NCBI GenBank assembly: GCA_013416795.1
Contig: RQSC01000031.1
Span: forward strand, 68,757-132,756
Origin: Prasinococcaceae sp. CCMP 1430
Taxonomy: Eukaryota > Prasinodermophyta > Palmophyllophyceae > Prasinococcales > Prasinococcaceae
Length of the DNA stretch: 64,000 nt
Reading direction: 5' to 3'
The notes under the pieces were generated by a model. That model searched no databases, was not told where the DNA came from, and saw only the letters and a list, made by a program, of their open reading frames with translations. The position numbers and the translations under genes were made by a program. Positions within the stretch are counted from its first letter, which is position 1. Each line of letters begins with the position of its first letter. Shown piece after piece: positions 38,447 to 46,617 of the stretch.

Positions 38447-40525
38447 TCACGTTTGCCCAGAGATGTAGCCCCAGATGCCGCCGGGCGTGGGTGCGTCGTC
38501 CTCGACGCCGGCGGGATCCGGCTTGACCATCCGCAGCTCCGCAGCCTCTGTCTCCGCCGCCGCTAGCCGCTCGTTGAGCTCAGCCACCTGGACCTCGAGC
38601 TGGAACGCGCGCTGCCGTTCCGCGTCCAGCGCGGCGCGTGTCTTCACGAGCTCGGCCTTGACAGCCTCGAGCTCGCCCTGCGTGGCCGTGGCGATCTTGC
38701 TGCCAGCGCTGCCGTACCCATTGCCATTGGCTGTCGCCGCAACGCTGCGCTGGTCGCTATTGGCCGGCACACTAGCGACGGGCGCAAGTTCGGGCACAGC
38801 CATCGCCGCCTGGTCCACCGCGGCGACCGGGCGCGCTGCGGCTGCGGCCGGCGCGGCAGCCGCCTGAGGTGCCTTCGCCGGCACCGCCACAGCCCCCGCC
38901 GGCGACGGCAGGGGCGTCATGGACGCCCCGTCGATGTGTGCCATGTACAAATCGCTGCTGTAGTGCCCGTCATAGCCGCCGAAAGACAGGATGGCAGGGC
39001 CGCCCTGCGGCAAAGCGCCGGGGGGCGCCACAGCCATCGCGAGGCCCTCGCCCACAGGCATCTCGCCCTCTGGTGCCGCCACCCACTCCATAGAACGAAG
39101 GTTGAGCGCAGCCCCGCCGCCACACGCTCCTTCGGACCCACCGCCGCCCTCCAGGTGCCACACGCCATCTACGACGACGCCGGCGTGGCCCGCGCGGGGT
39201 TCGGGTTCCTCGCCGCCGGGCGCCGGGCGCGTCCACTCCCACGTGGAGACGTCGAGGCGCCAGAGATCACCGAAAATCTCCGCGCGCGAGCCACCGCCGT
39301 ACGTGTACACGGCCCCGTCGTGATAGCACATCACGGCCTCTGAGCGAGGCGCCGGCTCGCCGAACGACTCTGCTTGCACCTCCGGCATGCTCCACGTCAT
39401 GGTCTCGAGGTCGAGAACGTGCACGTCGTTGAGCAGGCGACCCTTGACGCCCTCGCCCCCAAAAAGCACCACGCTCTTATCGCCAACAAGAACGGCGGCG
39501 TGTCCGGTGCGCGCAACGGGCGGCTCCTCGCCCGCCACATTGATGATCTCGCAGTCCCCGCTCGCAGGATTGATGCGCCGTACCGCGCACTCGTCGCTGG
39601 CGTCATCGCTGCACGTCCCGCCGACGAGGTACATCGAGCCACGCCACGCCACCGCCGCGGCCGCGGTGACGGCCTTCACGCTGGACATGCGTGTCCATGT
39701 GAGGCTAGGAAGGTCGAGCCACGCGACATCACCCAGCTTGCGCCCGTTGCGGCTGCCCCCGACGACGAACAAGCCAGTGCCAACAACTGCTGCAGCGTGC
39801 AGGTACCTTCCCGCCGGTGCGCGGCCGGACGTAGTAACCTTGGTCCATTTCTCCACGCGCGCCGTCCCGGCCGTGAGCGATATAGGCGCAGGGCCGGAAC
39901 GGCCACCTGAGGAGGCGCTTGCGGCAGCGCTCGGAGCACTCGCAGCCGCAACAGGCGCCGGGCGCGAACTCCAGTCGGGCACCGTCTCGTCAAGGGTGCG
40001 CACGTACAGACGCATCGCCTCCACAGAGGGCATGTCGCCCAGGTTGCTCCAGCTGGTCCATTTGGCACTCTCCACCACGTTCCAGCCCTGGGCAGTCGGC
40101 AGCGCGTGATTGTGCGCCAGTGTTAACGCCCGGCGTGTCAGCACGCGTCGAGGTCGCGCACGCGACTGCGGACGGCGCGTCGCAGACACTCTGCAGCTTG
40201 CTTAAGCGTCCTGAGGCATTGCGCCCATGCGGAGCCACGCGAGGCCGGACACGCTGCGAGGGGTCGGGGGCGACACGTGTTTGAGGGAGCATTCCCCGCG
40301 CGCAAGCGCTGTGCGTACCCAGGGCTTGGGCTCGATGCAGGGCCCGGCCGTCGCCTGCTTGTGCAGCGCGTAGAGCAGGAGGCGGGTCTCGTCTGTGAGC
40401 TCGAGCGCAGAGTGCTCCGGCGGGCCTGCGGTTGCCGCGGCGGCTTCGAACTTCTCCGGGTAGGCGAGCGTCGCGACCGAGGTCGCGGCCGGTGCCGCGG
40501 CCATCCTGTGCCACATAGCAGCCAT
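38447..40525 (-). CDS. Acyl-CoA-binding protein with kelch repeats (plant ACBP4/5-like), two exons
   Basis: Plant class IV ACBPs join an acyl-CoA-binding domain to a kelch propeller and bind cytosolic long-chain acyl-CoAs. Exon 1 (40525-40319) gives LAYPEKFEAAAATAG and LTDETRLLLYALHKQATAGP. Exon 2 (40087-38447) completes the domain with GWNVVESAKWTSWSNLGDMP and EAMRLYVRTLDETVPDW. The donor is GTACGC, the acceptor CCCAG, phase 0, and the intron 231 nt. Kelch repeats follow with the paired glycines and Tyr/Trp pattern (GRYLHAAAVVGTGLFVVGGS, RTGHAAVLVGDKSVVLFGGE, and three more). An Ala/Pro-rich linker leads to a C-terminal coiled coil (LEAVKAELVKTRAALDAERQ onwards), as in plant ACBP4. The total is 615 residues. 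The start is the first of three closely spaced Mets. Confidence 0.9.
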
Positions 40526-41396
40526 CGGTTGAGGGCGCGCGAACAGCAGCGCGGGAGCGCGGGCGTTAGCGTGCGCGAGCGCAGCGCATGCCTTGCGTGG
40601 AGGAGCAGGAGCGCACAGCGAAAGCGGCCCTGCAGCGGCGGCAGCAGAAAGGGGGTGATGGGGTGGAGGGGGACGGCGCACCTCTCCGACCACCTGTCGC
40701 CGCTCGCGCGCGGGCGTCGCGCCCCCTCCTCTGCCCGAGCCCCGCGCCTGTCCGAGCGCTGCTGCGAGGGCGAGGCACCAGAGGGGGGGGGGAGGGGGGA
40801 GGAGGGGCGCGCACGCGCAGTGGCGCGCGCGCGCGCAGGCCGCGCGCATGCGTTCTGATATGATGGCATCGAAAAAAAAAAAAGAGTGACCTGAGTCTGA
40901 AACATCTCGAGTGCAGGTCAAAATTCCTTCCGGGAGTCTCGGAGGCGTCAACAGCCGCGCGCGCGTGCGCGGAACGGCTCGAAACTGCTGCGAAAAAAAA
41001 AAAAAAGAGGACGCGTGCGGTTGACTGATGTCTCGTGGTTGCGACATAGGGGAATCGGAATCACTCCAACAGCTGACCCCGGTCGACCCGGGGTCGATCG
41101 AGCTCGATCCCGCCGCTGACCCCGGTATCGATCATACCAACAGGACTTCTTCCCGGGGTGTGACGTCCTCTTGGTCAGCCGTGCTTTTTTCTTGAAAGAA
41201 ATTTTCGTCTCGCGCGCGCGCTTGGCGCGTGGCGAAATGCATGCGTGCGCGCGGCGGTTTGCCGGCGCGCGCGCGTCGACTTTCAAAAAAAAAAAAAAGT
41301 ACGAGTGGCGCATCGGCCACGCGCGCTGGTCCTGGTGCGCGCCGCGAGCCACACTGCGCCGCGGCGGCGGCGGCGGACGGCGGCGCCGCCGCCGTG
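40526..41396. promoter_or_regulatory. Divergent promoter region with A-tracts and palindromes
   Basis: The 870 bp between ACBP-kelch and the sugar transporter hold three A12-A15 tracts (about 40871-40884, 40993-41006 and 41285-41298). There is a direct repeat GCTGACCCCGGT (41072 and 41115) and a stem with 8-bp arms GACCCCGG/CCGGGGTC around 41075-41095. A perfect 14-bp palindrome GATCGAGCTCGATC lies at 41096-41109. No gene is seen. The arrangement looks regulatory, but no known factor site is recognised. Confidence 0.5.
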
Positions 41397-42591
41397 ATGA
41401 GCAGGCGCACGCGAAGCTGCGACGACGGCGAGCTCGACGCCCTCGAGGCGGGCGAGCTCCACGAGCGGGGGCGCGAGCCGCAGGACGCCGGTGCGGAGGC
41501 AGCGCGAGCGCGTTGGAGGCGCTGGTGGAGGGTCTCGTCGTCGGAGATGCGCGCCGCGTCGACCGCGGCGCTCTACGGCTTCACGGCCGTGGCGATGGGC
41601 TTCCTCAACAAGTACGCGCTCACGCGGCTGCCTCAGGAGATGGTGTTGCTGCTCATGCAGATGGTCGCGACGTCATCGTGCCTGTGGGTGGCACGCGCAC
41701 GCAAGATAATCCAAATAAAGCCGTGCCGGTCTCTGTCGCGCTCCGAGCTCGCGCAGGTGGTGCCCATCGTGATGCTGTACAACGCGAACGTCGGCTTCGC
41801 GCTGGCGGGCCTGTCCCACCTCTCCATCCCGGTGTACAACGTCGTCAAGCGCATGACGCCAATCCTCGTGCTGGCTTACAAAGCGGCGAAGGGGCAGTTG
41901 CCATCGCCTGCCACAGTGACGACTGTGCTTATTACTGTGTCGGGCTGCGTGATCGCGGGGTACGGAGATCTCGACTGGAATCCGTCAGGGTATCTCTTCG
42001 CCCTGCTGAGCTGCGCTCTGCAGGCGTCGTACCTCATCCTCGTGGAGCGCTCTGGCGCCAACCACATTTTCAGCTCGACCGAGCTGCTGTATTACAATGC
42101 CACGCTCTCGATGCCTGTGTGCGCGGTGCTGGCCGTCGTGTCGGGTGAATTGACGGCTGCGACGCCCACGCTTGCGGCGCTCGGAACGGAGCGATCTGGG
42201 GGCTTCACATACCTGCTGGGCCTGATAATGTGCCTCGGCGCCGGTGGGCTGCTCAATTGGTCGCTGTTCCTTTGCACGATGCACAACTCCGCGCTGACGA
42301 CCACCATCGTGGGCGTGCTCAAGGTGCGCCGCGCGGCGCTGCTCTGCGCTGCATGCCTGGCGATCGGGGCGCCGACTGACCATCCGCGCCGACCACACAC
42401 AGGGAGTTGCGAGCACCGTGCTTGGATTCTTCGCGTTCGGCGGCGCCCACCTCACCAAGGGCGGCCTCGCTGGCGTGGGCGTTAATACCGTGGGTGGGGT
42501 GCTCTACACCGTCGTGAAGCACCACGAGCGCGCTGCGGCTCGCAGATCGACCACCGATCTCAAGCGGGTTGGCAATCGGTCCCTTGCGTAA
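41397..42591 (+). CDS. Nucleotide-sugar transporter (SLC35D/NST-TPT type), two exons
   Basis: A ten-span drug/metabolite-superfamily carrier that should import a nucleotide sugar into the Golgi or ER. The family pattern is GFLNKYALTRLPQEMVLLLM at the first spans, IVMLYNANVGFALAGLSHLS, then IPVYNVVKRMTPILVLAYK, GDLDWNPSGYLFALLSCALQ and TTTIVGVLKG near the C-terminus. This fits the UDP-sugar/GDP-mannose group (SLC35D). Exon 1 ends at 42323 (donor GTGCGC, phase 0). A 79-nt intron ends ACACAG, and exon 2 (42403-42591) supplies VASTVLGFFAFGGAHLTKGG through LYTVVKHHER and TAA. That gives 371 residues. ATG 41397 is the first Met and precedes about 55 hydrophilic residues. The substrate is unknown. 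Its 3' end lies only 11 bp from the stop of the convergent PP2C-kinase gene. Confidence 0.88.
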
Positions 42592-42602
42592 CAATTTGTA
42601 CA

Positions 42603-45600
42603 TTATTGCACACCGCCGGCAAAGTATGGATGCTCGAGCGCCTCACGGGCAGTAGGCCGGCTGGACGGCCTCCATGAGAGCAACTTGCGCGCGAGGCGCA
42701 GCGCCTCGACGTCCCCAGCGAAGCCCACGCCGATGGCGTCTCGTGCGCGATACATCTCCATCAGTGCTGCGTCGCTGCAGGCGAAGGAGTCCAGCGCGGT
42801 GTTGCTGGTGGAGCTTGAGGCAGCGGGGGCAGCGCCGTCGCCCTCGCCGCTAGCGCTCTCGGCTGTGTCCTCGCGAGGGGGCCACACGCAGGCCTCCATC
42901 ATCCCACGCAAGAGCACCATGGCCTCGACCTCAGCCTCGCTGTGCCGCTGGCCCTTGCTGGCAACGAGCCGCGCGCGCGTCCTGGGCGAGATTTCGAACA
43001 CGTTCGAGTGCCCGAGCGCCAGCTCGAGCATCAGCACACCTACGCTAAACATGTCGTACTTGGCGGCGAGCGAAGCCGCGAAGCTGCCGCCGCCTCCGTC
43101 CAGCGCCGCCCGCCAGCGCGAACGCGCCTCCGCGTCGCCTAATGGCGCAGTCGCGAACCGCGCCTCGGGCGGTGCGTAGGACATGGTCTGTTGCTGGTCG
43201 GATGGCGCCTCGTCCTCGTACATCGAGGAGAGCGTGAAGGCGTCGATCGCCGAGCCGAAGTCGGCGATGCGCGCGTGGATTCGCACATCTGCTGGGTCGG
43301 CATCGCTACCGACCGCGTTGGTGGCCTCCCACCGAATCAGCACGTTGGCTGGCTTGAGATCCCTATGTGCTATGCCGTGCGCGTGCAATGTGGCCACAGC
43401 TTCCAGCAACTGCTGCACGAGATCTCGCTGCACGCCGCGCCACTCCTGCGATCGCTTGAGAAATTCGAAGTACGAATTCGGGCCGACCACACTGTCGCCT
43501 TGCGCCGAGCTGTACATAAGGCTCGCTAGCGAGGCCCCCTCGTCGCAGAACACGAGCCACTGATTCACACGGTCCGGCGGAGGCACGTCAGTGGTGGCAC
43601 TCGCGCCCTGTCCTGCCGGCGCCGATCCTTGCGGAGGCTCGGGGCTCGGGTCCCCAGGCGTCTCGAACGACTCAACGAAGCGCGCGATGTGCGTGAGGTC
43701 CGTCGGAGGATGGGACACCGAGGACAGATTGCGGAGGAGCATTCCAAAGTATGCTTCGCGCCGTCCCGACTCAGACGCTGCAAGGCCCACGGGGTCGTCG
43801 CGATCCGCGCCGTTGAGCAAGCGTTTGAGCACGTAGCCGGTGTCGCAATCGCCTGTGAGGCTCGAAGACTCGCTGCCATCGGCGTCGGCGCCGCGCCAGT
43901 GAGAGTGCAGGGGGTGATCAAGCGCGCGCCGGCCAGCCCGCCACACCTCGCCGAATGAGCCAGCGGCAAAAGGCTTGTCCCTGAGGGAGTATTGCCCGTA
44001 CGTGGCGTCCACAACACCTAGGTAACCGCCTTCGAGACTGTCCGGCAGCACGCGTTGCTGGTCGTCGAGCACCTGTGCGCGCGCACCGAGGGCGTCTCGG
44101 CGCGGATCCGAAGCGACCATATCGAGGAGGGCTACAACTTCGTCGCGCTCGACCTGGCCGAACGGCGGCTTACCTTCGGCGGCCCCATCTTCGGCCATGA
44201 AGAGCGCCACTGCCAGCGACGCGGGAAGTGCCACGGCTGCGCTCGAGCTCTGGGGCTTCATGCGCGCGCCCGTCGGCGCATCTGGCTCCCCCATCACGTA
44301 TATGCGCGACATGAGCTCATACGCGTGCGAGGCCCCGCGCGGTGCGACTACGAAAGCCGCATCGCTCGTCGCCGACGGAATCTGCAGGAGACTTCCGCGG
44401 CGCGCGTTGGCGCCGGCCTGGCCGAGCGTAATGGCCACGGCGCCCAAATTGTCCAGCGATCCATCGATGAGAGCACGCGACACCACCGCCGCCGCCGCTG
44501 CACCTGCGCCACTGCTCGCTTCGAGCTCATCCTCGAGAGAGAAGGCCTCCTCGACGAGGGGATCAGGAGGAATGCCACGATGATGGATGGGCACGACGCT
44601 CCCGCGTGCACTCTCCACGCTGGAAGCGTCGGCGCCGACGTGACTGGACCCCATCGTGGTCGCGCCTGCATCTGCACTGGCGTCTGGGCCAGGCCCGAGC
44701 GCGACCAGATCTGCCGCGTGGACTGCCTGCGGCAGCGAGACAGACGCGTGCCGGCGGAAGCGACGGCCCATCGAGGCTGCCAGGGCTACGTCGCACATGG
44801 TTTGCATGTCGGTAGCCTCCAACACGCCGTCTGAGACAAGCATAATGAGCGCGTTGTCCCATTCGCTGTCGTCAATGTCGAACTCAAAGCCAGAGGTCGC
44901 CGCTGTATGCGAGACCACCTCACCAAACGGCACGTCGCCCACAGCTCGGCTGACTGCCAGGAGCGCATCGCTGCCAGGCATCTGCAGCCGCATGCGCCCC
45001 GACGGCATTCGCACGACCTCGCCGCCCGCCGCGCGGATGCGCTCCTGCTCCGCGGCGTCCGAAGGTGACGGCGAGGCCACGAGCTCTTTCGCCTTGCCGA
45101 GCGGCGAGCAGAGCACCGCGCGGGCGTCGCCAAGGGTCGCGACGCCCAGCGACATGCGCCGGCCGTCGCGCCTCACGGCCACGGCCGCGGCCGTCGCCCC
45201 CGCCGGGGAGCCGTCCTCGACGACGTGATGCGACGCCACGAAGCTCGCGTGCGAGGCCTTGAAGGCCGCGGAGAGCGCGTGGGATAGCTCCGCGGCCCCT
45301 ATGACCTCGCCATCGCGAGCAGAAGACAGCTCCTTCGCAAGTAGGCCCGGGAGCTCGTCGGCGACCAGAAGCGCCGCCTCGGCGCCGAAGTGGCCGTCGA
45401 GGACCGCGGCAACGCGTGTGTCGTCGGTGTTTCCGAAGTAGCATCGGGCCACGTCCTCCTGCGACCTGCGCCGCCCTCGCGCGGCGCGTGCGGCGCACGC
45501 GACCTCGAACTCGGACGGCGGCAGCTCCCGCGCCCCCGGCGCGACGCCCGTCCCCCCGCCGCGCTGCGTCGCCAGTGACACCCAGCCCACTCGAGACGCC

Positions 45601-45764
45601 CGCTCAGCGAGCTCGGGGTGGACGCTATGCAGGAAGCTCGGGAGAAGCGTTGGCGCCGCCAGCGCCGCGGCGGCGACGGCGATCGCGCACGCCATCGCGC
45701 GCACGCGGCGAGAGGCGCCGGCGGTGGTGTCGAGGGCTCCACCCCCTCGTGCAGCGGTCGCCAT
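42603..45764 (-). CDS. Membrane-anchored PP2C phosphatase - protein kinase fusion
   Basis: One uninterrupted frame of 1053 residues contains a PP2C domain followed by a Ser/Thr kinase domain. Residues about 24-47 are a hydrophobic anchor. PP2C (about 90-445) shows RRRSQEDVARCYFG, VAAVLDGHFGAEAA, GATAAAVAV, GVATLGDARAVL, AVSRAVGDVPFGEV, LIMLVSDGVLEATD and SLDNLGAVAITL, so the metal-binding Asp residues of PP2C are kept. The kinase (about 595-1050) has AAGSFGEVWRAGR, a VAIK-like YVLKRLL, GIAHRDLKPANVLIRW, ARIADFGSAID and MSYAPPEARF, then a C-lobe with long Ser/Gly-rich inserts ending REALEHPYFAG. ATG 45764 is the first Met near the anchor. Phosphatase-kinase fusions exist in plants and protists. 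A function in reversible signalling from a membrane is inference. Confidence 0.85.
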   Translation of the reverse strand: MATAARGGGALDTTAGASRRVRAMACAIAVAAAALAAPTLLPSFLHSVHPELAERASRVGWVSLATQRGGGTGVAPGARELPPSEFEVACAARAARGRRRSQEDVARCYFGNTDDTRVAAVLDGHFGAEAALLVADELPGLLAKELSSARDGEVIGAAELSHALSAAFKASHASFVASHHVVEDGSPAGATAAAVAVRRDGRRMSLGVATLGDARAVLCSPLGKAKELVASPSPSDAAEQERIRAAGGEVVRMPSGRMRLQMPGSDALLAVSRAVGDVPFGEVVSHTAATSGFEFDIDDSEWDNALIMLVSDGVLEATDMQTMCDVALAASMGRRFRRHASVSLPQAVHAADLVALGPGPDASADAGATTMGSSHVGADASSVESARGSVVPIHHRGIPPDPLVEEAFSLEDELEASSGAGAAAAAVVSRALIDGSLDNLGAVAITLGQAGANARRGSLLQIPSATSDAAFVVAPRGASHAYELMSRIYVMGEPDAPTGARMKPQSSSAAVALPASLAVALFMAEDGAAEGKPPFGQVERDEVVALLDMVASDPRRDALGARAQVLDDQQRVLPDSLEGGYLGVVDATYGQYSLRDKPFAAGSFGEVWRAGRRALDHPLHSHWRGADADGSESSSLTGDCDTGYVLKRLLNGADRDDPVGLAASESGRREAYFGMLLRNLSSVSHPPTDLTHIARFVESFETPGDPSPEPPQGSAPAGQGASATTDVPPPDRVNQWLVFCDEGASLASLMYSSAQGDSVVGPNSYFEFLKRSQEWRGVQRDLVQQLLEAVATLHAHGIAHRDLKPANVLIRWEATNAVGSDADPADVRIHARIADFGSAIDAFTLSSMYEDEAPSDQQQTMSYAPPEARFATAPLGDAEARSRWRAALDGGGGSFAASLAAKYDMFSVGVLMLELALGHSNVFEISPRTRARLVASKGQRHSEAEVEAMVLLRGMMEACVWPPREDTAESASGEGDGAAPAASSSTSNTALDSFACSDAALMEMYRARDAIGVGFAGDVEALRLARKLLSWRPSSRPTAREALEHPYFAGGVQ

Positions 45765-45787
45765 CTCCGCCGCCGCCGCGCTGCACG

Positions 45788-46306
45788 TCAGCGGAGCTTC
45801 CTCCGAGCGCTGCGCGCCGCCAGGAGCTCGCCGGCCTCCTCCTCCGAGAGCGAGCGCAGAAGCGCGAACTCCGCCGCCGTGGCGTACCGCAGGCCGGTGC
45901 GCGGGCACGCGTACTTGGCGGGCGCGCCGCTCAGGTCGCTGTACTTTGCGCAGGGATACGTCGACGGCGGCGCCTCGGCGCTCACGTACGTGGCCAGCGG
46001 ATGGGAGCCGGGAGGATCACCCTCCGCTTTCGCGCCCTCGGCGCGCGCCCGCGCCTTGGATTTGCCGCCGCTCCGCTTGTCCTCGGCAGCGGCCCGCACG
46101 GGCGGCGGGAGCGCCTCGTCGGCCGTCGCGCACGCCAGCGCGGTGCGCCTCTTCTTGAGCTTCCTCTTGGCGTACTCGGCCGCGCGCGAGTCCGCGGGCG
46201 CCTCGGCGCGCGCGGCGAACCGCAGAGTCGGACGGTGGGGGGCGCGCTGGGGCGCATCGCGCGCGCGCGCGGATGCCACACCGCGCACACGCACAGCCCA
46301 CCATAG
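45788..46306 (-). CDS. INO80C: INO80 complex subunit C / IES6 (YL1-C domain), 5' end unresolved
   Basis: IES6/INO80C is a nucleosome-remodelling subunit of INO80. The C-terminus carries a clear YL1-C domain: YVSAEAPPSTYPCAKYSDLS, GAPAKYACPRTGLRYATAAE and FALLRSLSEEEAGELLA. The EAPPS start and YSDLSG are closer to Ies6/INO80C than to YL1 itself. Upstream is a basic, low-complexity stretch (AKRKLKKRRTALACATADEA, RSGGKSKARARAEGAKAEG). The frame has no ATG back to its GTG-containing limit at about 46306, so the first exon or a start in another frame is missing. An ATG at 46304 is out of frame by one. The gene follows the PP2C-kinase on the same strand with only 23 bp between, and is divergent from the channel gene. 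Confidence 0.82.
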   Translation of the reverse strand, partial: LWWAVRVRGVASARARDAPQRAPHRPTLRFAARAEAPADSRAAEYAKRKLKKRRTALACATADEALPPPVRAAAEDKRSGGKSKARARAEGAKAEGDPPGSHPLATYVSAEAPPSTYPCAKYSDLSGAPAKYACPRTGLRYATAAEFALLRSLSEEEAGELLAARSARRKLR

Positions 46307-46354
46307 CACCCTCAGCTCTCACATAGCACACACAACCCCACCCCACCCTCGACC

Positions 46355-46560
46355 ATGGATGCCAACACCGCCCCTGTCGCGTCGAAGAAGGTCGAGATGA
46401 TCACGACCGACAGTGGCGAGAGCATGACGCGTGACGCGTTCATGAAGATGAAGATCGAGGAGCTGCGCGCCAACGGCGGCGCGGCCGTCGCGCAGAACAC
46501 CGTCCTGGCGGCGCACGCGGGCGAGCGCGCGTGCAGGCGCCGGCGCCAGCAGGAGCTGCG
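46355..46560 (+). CDS. Possible first exon of the channel gene, or small separate ORF
   Basis: ATG 46355 has a strong context (ACCATGG) and begins MDANTAPVASKKVEMITTDS, GESMTRDAFMKMKIEELRAN, GGAAVAQNTVLAAHAGER. This acidic, Met- and Lys-containing sequence does not resemble noise. It lies one frame away from the downstream channel exon (frame of 46618). Either a short intron or an assembly indel between about 46500 and 46560 would join them. I see no textbook donor there, so the link is unproved. It could also be an independent short protein. Confidence 0.4.
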
Positions 46561-46617
46561 CTGCCGGTGGTGCGGGTGCCAGTGGCGCCCTCGCGTCCTC
46601 ATTCGCTACTGCCAAGG

